In this document: positions 34,161-43,240 of the stretch, piece after piece
How positions within the stretch are numbered: position 1 is the stretch's first letter
Layout of the letters: every line of letters begins with the position of its first letter
From: Hyphomonas atlantica corrig.
Lineage (GTDB): Bacteria > Pseudomonadota > Alphaproteobacteria > Caulobacterales > Hyphomonadaceae
Assembly: GCF_000682715.1 (NCBI RefSeq)
Contig: NZ_AWFH01000012.1
Coordinates: 1 to 64,000, forward strand
Reading direction: 5' to 3'
DNA: 64,000 nucleotides
Notes under the pieces: generated by a model
Seen by the model: only the letters and a program-made list of their open reading frames with translations
What the model was told of the DNA's origin: nothing
The model's database searches: none
Translations under genes and position numbers: made by a program

Positions 34161-35134
34161 TCGGACTCTGTTTCCGGTCGCATCAGGAACCGCGCTCCGG
34201 CCACTGCCAGCCCAACCAGAACCAGTCCGCCCAGAACCAGAGTTTCTGGTTGCGCGCCGAGATACTCGAAATATTGCGTATAGCCATGGATCGTCAGGAA
34301 GACGATCGATGTGATGGACAGGAAGCTGTTGCGGCGGGTCTTGAAGATGACAATCGCCAGTGCAGCGACCCAACCAAGCGTAAAGACGTAGTCCGGGATC
34401 GACATGGCCGCTTCGCGCCATTCAGAACGCTCGGACCAACGGTCAGGTGCGAACCAGTGTTCACCCACCCGGTCGCCCCAGAGTGAGCCGACCCAGAATG
34501 CAAAGTTTACCATGAACATCGCTGTCCGTGCGGCGATGGTCGTCATATTGCGCCAGGCGTCTCCCAGCCGTTCACGCGTGTGATAGAGCCCCGCCGACAG
34601 GAGGCTGAAGACAATGATAGTGATCGTCGGTTCTTCGACAAACAATGCATAGCTCGCGTGCCAATAGCCCGTGCCCGAACCGAGGATTGCGCCGAGCGAC
34701 AGCACTGCGAACGCGGCCAGCAGGGCGGACCGAAACCATATGGCTGACGCCGTCATCACGACGGCAATAAGGACCGTCGGCATCGTTCCATCATCGACTT
34801 CCCGGAATTCCCAACCGATCCAGCCTGCGACGCCCAGCGTCCCCATCAGGTTGAGGGCGCTGCCCAGTGTTTTCAGGGAGTTGCCCGTGGCGCTGCGGCG
34901 CAGGAATTCCGCTCCGCCCAGCGCAAGCAGGGCCAGAAACAGGCCGGTCCCGGCGTTCGGAACGAGTGCAATCGTGCCACCGGCAACAGAGATGGCCCCG
35001 AAAATAAGGAGAATGTTGACCAGCAAGCCTGTTTTCGGCTCCGGCAGCGCGAAGCCCTTCAGCCGTGCGGCTTCGGCGTCGTCGATCTGGCCGTTTTTCA
35101 TCAAGGCGTCGAGGTCCAGTGTAATCCGGGACAT
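34157..35134 (-). CDS. DUF2157-domain multi-pass membrane protein
   Basis: 325 aa. A short N-terminal cytoplasmic segment (LMKNGQIDDAEAARL) is followed by about ten membrane helices; the beginning is typical of DUF2157. The ATG at 35134 has GGAGGT upstream, so longer frames to 35221 are not used. Function unknown; the family is found mostly in Proteobacteria. Confidence 0.82.
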   Translation of the reverse strand: MSRITLDLDALMKNGQIDDAEAARLKGFALPEPKTGLLVNILLIFGAISVAGGTIALVPNAGTGLFLALLALGGAEFLRRSATGNSLKTLGSALNLMGTLGVAGWIGWEFREVDDGTMPTVLIAVVMTASAIWFRSALLAAFAVLSLGAILGSGTGYWHASYALFVEEPTITIIVFSLLSAGLYHTRERLGDAWRNMTTIAARTAMFMVNFAFWVGSLWGDRVGEHWFAPDRWSERSEWREAAMSIPDYVFTLGWVAALAIVIFKTRRNSFLSITSIVFLTIHGYTQYFEYLGAQPETLVLGGLVLVGLAVAGARFLMRPETESD

Positions 35135-35275
35135 GGGTTTTACCTCCATAAAGTGAGCGCTTACTAACATATCTGCGTCAACCTGACAACCGACTTCACC
35201 TATGGGAATTGTGGACATCACCGTGCGAGCGGCTTAGTGCAGTCGCTGAAAGACTTTGCAATGGATCGAGGCAGC

Positions 35276-37279
35276 ATGTTCAAAAAGATTCTGATCGCCA
35301 ACCGTGGGGAAATTGCAGTTCGGGTCATCAAGACCTGCAGACGGCTCGGCGTGCAGACGGTTGTCGTCTATTCTGATGCCGACGCTGACTCCATGGCCGT
35401 CGAAATGGCAGACGAGGCGATCCATATCGGTCCGTCACCTGCCGCAGAATCCTACCTCGTTGCCGACAAGATCACCGACGCCGTGCGCCAGACCGGCGCC
35501 GAAGCCATCCATCCGGGCTTTGGCTTCCTGTCAGAGAACCCGGCCTTCGCCAAACGTCTTGAAGAAGAGAAGATCGGCTGGATCGGCCCGAATGCCTACG
35601 CAATCGAGGCTATGGGCGACAAGATCAGCTCCAAGAAACTTGCTGCTGATGCTGGCGTGTCGACCGTTCCGGGACATATGGGCCTGATCGAGGATACCGC
35701 CGAAGCCGTCAAAATTTCCAAGGAAATTGGCTATCCGGTGATGATCAAGGCGTCCGCCGGTGGTGGTGGCAAAGGCATTCGTGTGGCTGCCAACGACAAG
35801 GAAGTCGAAGAAGGGTTCCCGGCTGTTAAGGCCGAAGCGAAGTCTTCATTTGGCGATGACCGCGTCTTCATCGAGAAGTTCATCCTAGAGCCGCGCCACA
35901 TCGAAATTCAGGTGCTCGGCGACAAGCACGGCAACTGCATCTACCTGAATGAGCGTGAATGCTCGATCCAGCGCCGTAACCAGAAGGTTATCGAAGAGGC
36001 GCCTTCGCCGCTGCTGGACCCTGAAACCCGCAAGAAAATGGGTGAGCAAGCCGTCGCGCTGGCGAAGGCTGTGAACTATGACAGCGCCGGTACGGTGGAA
36101 TTCGTCGCATCTGGCGCGGACAAGGGGTTCTATTTCCTCGAAATGAACACCCGTCTTCAGGTGGAGCACCCGGTTACCGAGCTGATCACGGGCGTTGACC
36201 TTGTCGAACAGATGCTGCGCGTGGCCTATGGTGAGACGCTGAAGCTCAAACAGTCCGATATCAAGATCAATGGCTGGGCCGTGGAAAGCCGCGTCTATGC
36301 CGAAGACCCCTATCGCAACTTCCTGCCATCCATTGGCCGTCTGAAGCGCTTCCATGCGCCGGAAGAGGGCGAATTGGCTGGCGGGACAGTCCGCATGGAT
36401 TCCGGTGTCCGCGAAGGCGACGAAATCTCCATGTTCTACGACCCGATGATCGCCAAGCTGATCACGCACGGCAAGGATCGCGATCAGGCGCTGGACGTGC
36501 ACGGCGAGGCGCTCGACCGGTTCCACATTGAAGGCATTCAGGACAACATGCCCTTTATTGCGGCCGTGATCGACGAAAAGCGGTTCCGTTCCGGCAAGAT
36601 CACGACGGCCTACATCAAGGACGAGTTCCCGGAAGGCTTTGACGGCGTTGAGCCAACTGAAACGCAGGTGACCCAGCTGATCTGCGCGGCGGCGTACGTG
36701 CATGGTTTCATGACGCGCCGGGCCTCTGACACAAGTGGCCGCATCGCGCCTCAAGCGGAAGCGCGCCGAGAATGGGTCGTTATCTTGGGTGACAAGCATT
36801 ATCCGGTGACGCTGGATCTTGGCGATGTGGGCGAAGCGGAGATCACCATTGATGGCGGCAAAACGCACACGCTGGTGACGCCTTGGCATCCAGGTCAGCA
36901 CCTTGTTGAGGGTCTGTTGGATGGTGAGCCGTTTGCGGTGAAGTTTGCAGACCGCACTGAGGGCTATCTCTTCCGTCATCGCGGCGTGGCGCTTCGCGCG
37001 TTGGTCTGCACACCAAAAGTCGCTGATTTGCATTCCCGCCTGCCGGAGAAGGAAAAGCCGGACACATCCAAGCTGATCATGTCTCCGATGCCGGGCCTCG
37101 TCGTGTCGATCGATGTCGAGATCGGCCAGGAGGTCCAGGAAGGCGAGGCGGTTTGCGTGGTCGAGGCGATGAAGATGCAGAATATCATCCGCGCCGAAGC
37201 CAATGGTACCGTGAAAGCCATCAATGTCGGCGCTGGCGACAGCGTTGCAGCCGACGAGATCATGGTCGAATTCGACTAG
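35276..37279 (+). CDS. pccA: Propionyl-CoA carboxylase alpha subunit (biotin carboxylase with BCCP)
   Basis: 667 aa. Biotin carboxylase region: KKILIANRGEIAVRVIKTC, ASAGGGGKGIRV, FLEMNTRLQVEHPVTE and ESRVYAEDPYRNFLPSIG; the C-terminal biotinyl domain has VEAMKMQN, the Lys in MKM being biotinylated. MKMQN with the middle BT region fits propionyl-CoA carboxylase alpha rather than acetyl-CoA carboxylase. The matching beta subunit is not in the window. Start at 35276 is best by family; longer frames to 35237 are open. Confidence 0.88.
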   Translation: MFKKILIANRGEIAVRVIKTCRRLGVQTVVVYSDADADSMAVEMADEAIHIGPSPAAESYLVADKITDAVRQTGAEAIHPGFGFLSENPAFAKRLEEEKIGWIGPNAYAIEAMGDKISSKKLAADAGVSTVPGHMGLIEDTAEAVKISKEIGYPVMIKASAGGGGKGIRVAANDKEVEEGFPAVKAEAKSSFGDDRVFIEKFILEPRHIEIQVLGDKHGNCIYLNERECSIQRRNQKVIEEAPSPLLDPETRKKMGEQAVALAKAVNYDSAGTVEFVASGADKGFYFLEMNTRLQVEHPVTELITGVDLVEQMLRVAYGETLKLKQSDIKINGWAVESRVYAEDPYRNFLPSIGRLKRFHAPEEGELAGGTVRMDSGVREGDEISMFYDPMIAKLITHGKDRDQALDVHGEALDRFHIEGIQDNMPFIAAVIDEKRFRSGKITTAYIKDEFPEGFDGVEPTETQVTQLICAAAYVHGFMTRRASDTSGRIAPQAEARREWVVILGDKHYPVTLDLGDVGEAEITIDGGKTHTLVTPWHPGQHLVEGLLDGEPFAVKFADRTEGYLFRHRGVALRALVCTPKVADLHSRLPEKEKPDTSKLIMSPMPGLVVSIDVEIGQEVQEGEAVCVVEAMKMQNIIRAEANGTVKAINVGAGDSVAADEIMVEFD

Positions 37280-37306
37280 GTTGAAAACGCCCATCTGGCG
37301 AACCTA

Positions 37307-37322
37307 TTAACCCTGCCCTAAC
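37307..37322. promoter_or_regulatory. Possible CtrA-like site
   Basis: TTAA-N7-CTAAC reads close to the CtrA consensus TTAA-N7-TTAAC, 125 bp before the first DUF805 gene and 28 bp after pccA. The match has one mismatch; the identification rests on Caulobacterales ancestry and is weak. Confidence 0.25.
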
Positions 37323-37390
37323 CAAATTGGCGCGGATATCTCGCCAGTGGGGCAGGGGAAACGTTTACGAGTCTTTCCTTGACCTGACCG

Positions 37391-37413
37391 CTGGCGCGAA
37401 GAAAATGCGCCAG
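37391..37413 (+). promoter_or_regulatory. Leader hairpin of the first DUF805 gene
   Basis: CTGGCGC (37391-37397) and GCGCCAG (37407-37413) form a perfect 7-bp stem with a 9-nt purine-rich loop, 34 nt before the ATG. A loop like this could be a regulatory leader; it could also be chance. Confidence 0.3.
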
Positions 37414-37447
37414 TCTTTCGCAGTGGAAGCAAATCAAGGGGGCCGAA

Positions 37448-37894
37448 ATGGTCAGTTTTCCAGACGCAGTAAAAATGTTCTTCAGTCGCTATGTGGATTT
37501 TCAGGGTCGTTCACAGCGCTCTGAATACTGGTGGGTTGCTCTGTTCAATGTGATCGTGTTCGGCGTTCTTGCCGTGCTCGCGTTCGGGCTTGGCGGCAAT
37601 TTCGAAACCGGTGAGATGAATCCGTTGGGCATGATCTTCTTTGCAGTTATGGGGCTCTATGCGCTCGCAATCATCATTCCGAGTATTGCTCTGTTCATTC
37701 GTCGCCTGCACGACATCAATCAGACGGGCTGGATTTATCTCGGCCTCGTGATTGCCGGCTTTATTCCGTTCATCAACTTCCTGGCCTCGATCGCCCAGAT
37801 CGTGATCGCCTGCATCCCAGGCACGGTTGGCCCGAACAAGTACGGCCCGGACCCGAAAAATCCGACGGCTGGCGCGGCTGACACATTCGTCTAG
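37448..37894 (+). CDS. DUF805 membrane protein
   Basis: 148 aa. The N-terminal FSRYVDFQGRSQRSEYWW and the loop FIRRLHDINQTGWIYL followed by PGTVGPNKYGPDP are the DUF805 hallmarks. Four membrane segments. GGGGG upstream of the ATG acts as the ribosome site. First of three DUF805-like genes in a row; it has a terminator 25 nt after its stop, so it is transcribed separately from the next two. Confidence 0.9.
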   Translation: MVSFPDAVKMFFSRYVDFQGRSQRSEYWWVALFNVIVFGVLAVLAFGLGGNFETGEMNPLGMIFFAVMGLYALAIIIPSIALFIRRLHDINQTGWIYLGLVIAGFIPFINFLASIAQIVIACIPGTVGPNKYGPDPKNPTAGAADTFV

Positions 37895-37918
37895 TCGACC
37901 GGAACAATCCAATTTCCA

Positions 37919-37949
37919 GAAGAGCCGGGCAGTTGTCCGGCTCTTTTTT
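37919..37949 (+). terminator. Rho-independent terminator after the first DUF805 gene
   Basis: AGAGCCGG (37921-37928) pairs with CCGGCTCT (37937-37944), followed by a run of six T. It closes the first DUF805 gene. Confidence 0.88.
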
Positions 37950-38040
37950 GTTGCATGCATTTATCGTTTATTGATAAGGACGCGAGACGCTGAACGCTGC
38001 CAGTGTGCGTGTTTCGCCCGATAAAGGAGACTGAACCCAT

Positions 38041-38562
38041 ATGGACATGAGATATGTCCTCTTGTCGTCAAAAGGCCGAATTGGCTCGCGCACCTTCCTG
38101 CGCGGCTTGTCGGTCATCACGGCTGCCTTCATTCTGGTGCAGATCGCCAACACGTTTATATCGCCCATGTTCGGCATTCTCTTCTATCCGATGGTCTATG
38201 TGTATGTGTGCCTGTTCTCGAAGCGCCTGCATGATGCGGGGCATTCGGGCTGGTTCTATCTTCTGTTTCTGATCGGGTATGCGGTTGTTACCAGCGTCGT
38301 CAGCGCCCTGTTGATGCCCGTCCTGTCGCCTGAGGCGTTTGCATTGTATGCGGAGTTCGGAAACGATCTCGCTGCTGCGATGGAAGCGCTGACGGAGAAC
38401 ATTCAGGAGTTCGAGCGTCTGACGGCCTTGACTTCGCTGGCCAGCTTCCTGCTGACCACCGCATTGCTTGGCTTCATCGCCGCGCGCCTGCCCACTGATG
38501 CGGGACCCAACAAGTACGGACCGCCCACGTCGGGCACACCGATGACTCCCCCCACTTCCTGA
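38041..38562 (+). CDS. DUF805-like membrane protein
   Basis: 173 aa. It shares the SKRLHDAGHSGWFYLL loop and the PTDAGPNKYG C-terminal end with the first DUF805 protein, but has a longer acidic middle loop (EFGNDLAAAMEALTENIQEFERL). It is followed by the third related gene 23 nt downstream and probably co-transcribed with it. Confidence 0.83.
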   Translation: MDMRYVLLSSKGRIGSRTFLRGLSVITAAFILVQIANTFISPMFGILFYPMVYVYVCLFSKRLHDAGHSGWFYLLFLIGYAVVTSVVSALLMPVLSPEAFALYAEFGNDLAAAMEALTENIQEFERLTALTSLASFLLTTALLGFIAARLPTDAGPNKYGPPTSGTPMTPPTS

Positions 38563-38585
38563 TCCTTTGAAGGAGCCGACCGGAT

Positions 38586-39386
38586 ATGACCCATCATACG
38601 ACAACACCGATTGATCCGCACCGGCCCTGGATTCGGGATGAGCGCGATGACCCGTCCCGGATGAACTGGGTACAGACCTTGTTCAATCCGTTCGGCATGA
38701 CGGGCAAACTGCACTTCAGTCGCGCCTGGACATTCATGTTCATGGGGCGACTGCTGCTATTCATTGTGCCGGTTTTCGGCGTGTCCATTGCGACGATGGC
38801 GGGAGCGGATCTCAGCTCAGCCTGGCAACCGATCAAATCGATCGGGGTGCCGCTGCCAGCGCTTTTGGTGCCCTTCTTCTTTTTCACGATTGTCACTGAG
38901 TTCACATCCTGGGTGGCTCATGTACGTCGTTTCGCGGAAGCGAACCGGTCGACTCTGAAGGCGGCGATCGTATTGATTCCGCTGACGCTCGGCCTGATCG
39001 GATTCGCGCTCGGGGTTATGGGTGGCGTGTCTCAGTACGAGGCCCAACAGGGACAGTCTGCGCAGGCGCCGGTCGAAACCGTCACGGATGAAACGGCTGA
39101 TGGCGCGGCCGCTGACGCCGCACCGACAGAAGCAGCCGAACAGGCCCCGGCGCAGAACCGCGGCCGCAGAGGTCCGCCGCCAACGCCAGCGGAGATGGCC
39201 CTTGGCGCGGGTATGGGCCTCGCCATGCCGCTGTGGGCCCTGTCATCTTTCTTCGTCATGCTGTGGACGCTGCTTCATGTGGCACGCCTGCCGAATGGCG
39301 GCGTTGGCGGGTTTCGCACAGGAAGCGACCTGACGCAGGAAGAGCAGCGGCTGAAATCCTACGAGATGGCCGCAAGCGGTTCCTGA
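38586..39386 (+). CDS. Membrane protein related to the DUF805 pair, with acidic linker
   Basis: 266 aa. An N-terminal soluble part ([15 protein letters not shown]) leads into a DUF805-like opening ([13 protein letters not shown]) and four membrane segments; between the third and fourth is a low-complexity Ala/Glu/Thr linker ending in [11 protein letters not shown]. Its family membership is weaker than for the other two. Its 3' end overlaps the end of convergent lipB by 28 bp. Confidence 0.72.
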   Translation: MTHHTTTPIDPHRPWIRDERDDPSRMNWVQTLFNPFGMTGKLHFSRAWTFMFMGRLLLFIVPVFGVSIATMAGADLSSAWQPIKSIGVPLPALLVPFFFFTIVTEFTSWVAHVRRFAEANRSTLKAAIVLIPLTLGLIGFALGVMGGVSQYEAQQGQSAQAPVETVTDETADGAAADAAPTEAAEQAPAQNRGRRGPPPTPAEMALGAGMGLAMPLWALSSFFVMLWTLLHVARLPNGGVGGFRTGSDLTQEEQRLKSYEMAASGS

Positions 39387-40069
39387 ACTCGAACAAGGCG
39401 GCTTTCGAACACGGTTTCAAACGCTGCTTTCAGCGCGGTGTCCACGTCTTCCATTGTCGCGGGAATACCAAGGTCGACGAGGCTGGTGACGCCATAGCGC
39501 GGGTCTGCGATGCCGCAAGGCGTGATACCAGAGAAGTGCTCCAGATCAGGCTCCACGTTCAGGGATATACCGTGGAAGCTGACCCACTTTTTCAGGCGCA
39601 CGCCAATGGCTGCGATCTTGTCTTCGCGCAAAGGGCCGCCCGCTTGAGTCCGGTCGACCCAGACCCCGACCCGTCCGTCGCGCGTACCGGCTTCGACATT
39701 GAAAGCGCTGAGCGCCGCGACGATCCAGGTTTCAAGATTCTGCACGAATGCGCGCACATCCCGGCCACGCTGGGCGACATCCAGCATCATATAGGCGACG
39801 CGCTGTCCGGGGCCGTGATAGGTGTACTCCCCACCGCGGCCGGCATCGAACACGGGGAAGCGGGACGGGTCACGCAGGTCGTCCGCCTTGGCTGACGTAC
39901 CAGATGTGTAGAGCGGGGGATGTTCCAGGAACCAGACCAGTTCCGGTGCGCCTTCCTCACGGATGGCGCGGGCGCGGGCCTCCATGAACCGGACTGCGGC
40001 TTCGTAGGGAACCTGCCGTTCGGAAACGGCCCATTCGGTGTCGGGAAATTTCTGCATCACCGCGCGCAT
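39359..40069 (-). CDS. lipB: Octanoyltransferase LipB
   Basis: 236 aa from the start at 40069. Signature [12 protein letters not shown], the catalytic Lys in [18 protein letters not shown] and the catalytic Cys in [12 protein letters not shown] mark LipB, which transfers octanoyl from ACP to lipoyl domains. An ATG at 40150 gives a longer frame (263 aa) overlapping the tRNA-Leu gene by 8 bp on the opposite strand; no good ribosome site supports either start, so the N-terminus is uncertain. Tail overlaps the preceding convergent gene by 28 bp. Confidence 0.88.
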   Translation of the reverse strand: MRAVMQKFPDTEWAVSERQVPYEAAVRFMEARARAIREEGAPELVWFLEHPPLYTSGTSAKADDLRDPSRFPVFDAGRGGEYTYHGPGQRVAYMMLDVAQRGRDVRAFVQNLETWIVAALSAFNVEAGTRDGRVGVWVDRTQAGGPLREDKIAAIGVRLKKWVSFHGISLNVEPDLEHFSGITPCGIADPRYGVTSLVDLGIPATMEDVDTALKAAFETVFESRLVRVQEPLAAIS

Positions 40070-40142
40070 ATAGGCGACATTCGGGGCTTCACAAAGGGCT
40101 GGTGTCGCCTTATACGGCCCGTCTGCCTCATTGAAGACCAGT

Positions 40143-40227
40143 GCGGTCATGGCGGAATTGGTAGACGCGCAGCGTTGAGGTCGCTGTGGGGCAACCCGTG
40201 GAGGTTCGAGTCCTCTTGACCGCACCA
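40143..40227 (+). tRNA. tRNA-Leu (anticodon GAG)
   Basis: 85 nt with encoded CCA. Acceptor stem GCGGTCA/TGACCGC, anticodon stem CAGCG/CGCTG around the loop TTGAGGT (anticodon GAG), a long variable arm and the GGTTCGAGTCC T-arm are present. It lies opposite the lipB 5' region. Confidence 0.94.
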
Positions 40228-40234
40228 TTCATTC

Positions 40235-40308
40235 GCGGTGGCGCTCCGCGCCAAAAATCGATCAAGGATCGATTTTAGTGAATGAATGAATTCAAAGACT
40301 CATCCCGG
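40235..40308 (+). repeat. Copy 1 of a ~73-bp direct repeat after tRNA-Leu(GAG)
   Basis: Begins GCGGTGGCGCTCCGCGCC and continues into AAAATCGATCAAGGATCGATTTT, a perfect hairpin with A/T-rich flanks that could end the tRNA transcript. A second, slightly diverged copy starts 113 bp later. The ~330-bp gap between the tRNA and mgtE holds these two copies and no gene. Confidence 0.75.
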
Positions 40309-40347
40309 CTTCGTTTCACTTCGCCCTGGATGTGGCTCAAGGCTGCT

Positions 40348-40420
40348 GCGGTGGCGCTCCGCGCCAAAAATCGATTGAGGATCGATTGGAGCGAATGAAT
40401 AAGTTCAAAGGCTCACCCCG
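40348..40420 (+). repeat. Copy 2 of the ~73-bp direct repeat
   Basis: Starts with the same GCGGTGGCGCTCCGCGCC block and an AATCGAT...ATCGATT palindrome. Several substitutions against copy 1 spoil the terminator-like flank. Together with copy 1 it looks like a local expansion of an intergenic repeat. Confidence 0.72.
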
Positions 40421-40556
40421 TCTATATTTCCCGTATGCGCACGCTTCACAGCTCTCCGCCACATATTGTTGGCAGCCTGTGAATTTCCCGCGAATCCCTG
40501 TCACCTCCGAGCATTCGGTTCTTGCCGACGCAGATTAACAACGGCAAAGAGGCGAC

Positions 40557-41939
40557 ATGACCGAACAGTCCGTTCAGCCTGCGCAGGCCGCTGAGACGCC
40601 AAACGTCGATCCGGATCTGCTGGAAGATATCATCGAGTCCATCGATGAGCGCGATACCCGCTGGCTGGCGCGGACCCTTCAACGCATGCACCCGGCCGAT
40701 GCCGCGGATGCGCTGGAAGCGCTGTCCTTCGACACGTTTTCCGAAGCTGTGGAACTGCTGGGCGGCGAATTGCCGGCAGACATCCTTATCGAATTGCGCG
40801 ATTCCTATCGGGAAGAGGCGGTCGAGGTGCTGCCCGATGCAGCCGTTGCGAGCGCGCTGGATGAGCTCGACTCTGATGATGCAACCACCATCCTTGAAGA
40901 CCTCGAAGATGATCGGCGCGAGCGCATCTTGGAAGACCTCGCGCCGATTGACCGGGCTCAGCTTGAGCGTGGTCTTTCCTATGAAGAGGAATCGGCTGGC
41001 CGTCTCATGCAGACGGAATTTGTCGCTGCGCCGGAATACTGGACGGTGGGCCACGCTATCGACCATGCGCGCGATATCGGCGAGGAATTGCCCGAAGTCT
41101 TCTATGAGCTTTATGTTATCGACCCCGGTCACCGCTTGATCGGCATCGTCCAGCTGGCAACCCTCCTGCGGACGGCGCGCGATGTCCAGCTGTCAGACAT
41201 CATGAAGGACCCGCTCTCCTCCCTGAAGCCCGACATGGATCAGGAAGAGGTGGCATTCCAGTTCCGCAAATACTCGCTGGCCGCGGCGCCGGTTACAGAC
41301 GAGGGCGGGCGACTGGTCGGTATGATCACGGTCGACGATATGGTCGATGTCATGCAGGAAGAGAACGCAGAAGACCTGCTCTCCTTGCTCAACGTGACCT
41401 CGGCAGATGGGGCCGATACTGTCTGGGATACGGTCAAGGCGCGGGCCCCCTGGCTGGGGGTGAATCTGTTTACGGCATTCATCGCATCGGCGATCATTTC
41501 GCTGTTCGAGGGGGCTATCGCCCAAGTGGTGGCGCTGGCCGTACTGATGCCAGTCGTGGCGGCGTTGGGCGGCAATGCAGGCAGCCAGGGGCTCGCCGTG
41601 GCTGTACGCGCCATTGCAGAGCGACAATTGGATGGCGATGCAGCGCGCCGCGCCATTCTTCGCGAAGTGCTCAGCGGCTTCGTCAATGGATTGATCTTCG
41701 CCATTGGGGTGGGGGTAATCTCATTGGTATGGTTCCGCGATATCGAACTGGCGCTTGTGATCGCTACGGCGATGCTTGCGACATTCGTTTGGGCTGGGCT
41801 CTCCGGCATTCTCGTTCCATTGGGATTGAAACGCCTTGGTGCGGACCCTGCGGTGGCGTCCTCTGTATTCGTGTTAACCCTGACCGATGTGATGGCATTC
41901 TTCAGCTTTCTGGGCCTTGCCTCAATCGTTTTGCTTTAA
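40557..41939 (+). CDS. mgtE: Magnesium transporter MgtE
   Basis: 460 aa. Domain order fits MgtE: acidic N-terminal superhelical domain (RMHPADAADALEAL, ELDSDDATTILEDLEDDRRERILEDL), two CBS domains (residues about 150-270, with VDDMVDVMQEENAEDLL), then five membrane helices with NAGSQGLAVAVRAIA, the Mg2+-site region. An AAGAGGCG site precedes the ATG. It imports Mg2+ at the inner membrane and is gated by cytosolic Mg2+. Confidence 0.93.
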   Translation: MTEQSVQPAQAAETPNVDPDLLEDIIESIDERDTRWLARTLQRMHPADAADALEALSFDTFSEAVELLGGELPADILIELRDSYREEAVEVLPDAAVASALDELDSDDATTILEDLEDDRRERILEDLAPIDRAQLERGLSYEEESAGRLMQTEFVAAPEYWTVGHAIDHARDIGEELPEVFYELYVIDPGHRLIGIVQLATLLRTARDVQLSDIMKDPLSSLKPDMDQEEVAFQFRKYSLAAAPVTDEGGRLVGMITVDDMVDVMQEENAEDLLSLLNVTSADGADTVWDTVKARAPWLGVNLFTAFIASAIISLFEGAIAQVVALAVLMPVVAALGGNAGSQGLAVAVRAIAERQLDGDAARRAILREVLSGFVNGLIFAIGVGVISLVWFRDIELALVIATAMLATFVWAGLSGILVPLGLKRLGADPAVASSVFVLTLTDVMAFFSFLGLASIVLL

Positions 41940-42046
41940 AATGAAGGCGTTGGGCCAGAATCTCGCCTCTCAGGTGAAAGGGCGCGAGAATTGCAGTGTC
42001 ACACCGTAGTAAAAAACAGAACTGTCCCAGAATGGGAGCCTTTTGC

Positions 42047-43204
42047 ATGGCCGGAAACATGCGCACGTCTGATACGGGGGTCGAACTCATCAAGAGTTTC
42101 GAGGGCTTCCGTGCGCGTGCCAGTCGGCTGCCGGATGGGAAATGGCTGATCGGGTATGGGCATACGGAAACCGCGCGGGCCGGACTGAAGGTCAGTCCGT
42201 TCGATGCCGAACTCATCTTGCGCTATCGCGACCTCAAACGAATTGAGGATCACCTTGCACAGCAGGTCTTCACACCGCTTGCCCAGAATGAATTCGATTC
42301 ACTGGTCTCGTTTGCTTTCAATATCGGGCTGAAAGCCTTCGATGCCTCAGATGTGCTGGCCCACCTGAATTCCGGTGACCGCATACTTGCCTCGGAAGCC
42401 ATGAGCAGTTGGCGGCGGGGCAGGGTGGATGGCCAGATCCGTGTGATCGATGGCCTTGTCCGCCGCCGCGCTGTTGAAGTCGCGATGTTTCTCGACACGC
42501 CGCGCCAGAGGGTTGCGATCCCCAGCGCCCTGGTTCGTCCGGAGCGTGATGGCTTATCCGGGCTGAATTTGTCCAGGGAAGGTTCCGTTGTTCTGGAATC
42601 CCGGCCCGAGGCAGAACGTGCCCGATCAACGCCAGAGCGCGAAAGCGCTCCTGAAACTGCCGCCCGTGCCGTGGCGCAACGGCTGACGCGTATTCTGGGG
42701 GAGAATGGCTCGCTTGCTTCGGGAGAGACCGGGATAGAGCCAAGCGGTGATTCCACGGTCGACGAAATTACACGTGCCGTGTCCGCTCTGGCAGGCCCCG
42801 AAGGAAATGGCGACCATCCGCCGCCAGCCTCCATGTCTGAACGGCGTCGCGCGCATCGCCCGCAAGAGCCTGAAGATGAGCTACAGGTGTCGACGCGCCA
42901 GATTGTTGTAGACGACTTGGCGAAGGTGCATGTCGACACGAGCCGCCGGACCACGCCAGCACAAGAGGAAGTGGCTGATTTCGCGCCACCATACAATCTC
43001 CGTTGGGTGCCGTTTGCCCTTCTGGCCGGCCTTGGCACGATTGGCCTTTACGAGGGGCTGCGGCGCATCGTGACCGGATCGGCCAGCCGAATTGGCGAAA
43101 CCGCGACGCAAGGTTACAGCGGTCCGCTCCTGACACTCGGTGGCGGCTTTCTGTTGTTTGTGTCAGTTTACTATCTCTACCGCATGCTTGCCCGCGAGGA
43201 TTAG
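42047..43204 (+). CDS. spmX: SpmX-like polarity protein: degenerate GH24 lysozyme domain with two C-terminal TM segments
   Basis: 385 aa from the ATG at 42047, preceded by GGGAG; a GTG at 41996 is a weaker start. Residues 1-150 form a GH24 (phage lysozyme) domain: IKSFEG with catalytic Glu at 19, then GYGH at 37-40. T4 lysozyme's Asp20 and Thr26 positions are Leu here (residues 28 and 34), so hydrolysis is probably lost. A charged, Pro/Glu-rich linker leads to two membrane helices (about 320-338 and 360-379). No signal peptide. This architecture is that of Caulobacter SpmX, a phage-lysozyme-derived factor that positions DivJ and, in Asticcacaulis, stalks. Confidence 0.75.
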   Translation: MAGNMRTSDTGVELIKSFEGFRARASRLPDGKWLIGYGHTETARAGLKVSPFDAELILRYRDLKRIEDHLAQQVFTPLAQNEFDSLVSFAFNIGLKAFDASDVLAHLNSGDRILASEAMSSWRRGRVDGQIRVIDGLVRRRAVEVAMFLDTPRQRVAIPSALVRPERDGLSGLNLSREGSVVLESRPEAERARSTPERESAPETAARAVAQRLTRILGENGSLASGETGIEPSGDSTVDEITRAVSALAGPEGNGDHPPPASMSERRRAHRPQEPEDELQVSTRQIVVDDLAKVHVDTSRRTTPAQEEVADFAPPYNLRWVPFALLAGLGTIGLYEGLRRIVTGSASRIGETATQGYSGPLLTLGGGFLLFVSVYYLYRMLARED

Positions 43205-43240
43205 GCTGACAGGCGGGAAAAGAATTGCTAGGTCACCGCC

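Noticed and set aside
35885-37294. Minus-strand frame of 469 codons opposite the propionyl-CoA carboxylase alpha gene
   Set aside because: Antisense to a complete biotin carboxylase gene; similar shadows occur opposite mccA and mccB.
40235-40420. Two direct repeats as a CRISPR array or an attachment site
   Set aside because: Only two long, diverged copies, no regular spacers and no cas genes or integrase nearby; better read as an intergenic repeat.
42047-43204. Lysozyme gene as a sign of a prophage
   Set aside because: No holin, spanin, capsid, tail or integrase genes around; the two C-terminal membrane helices and degenerate active site fit SpmX instead.
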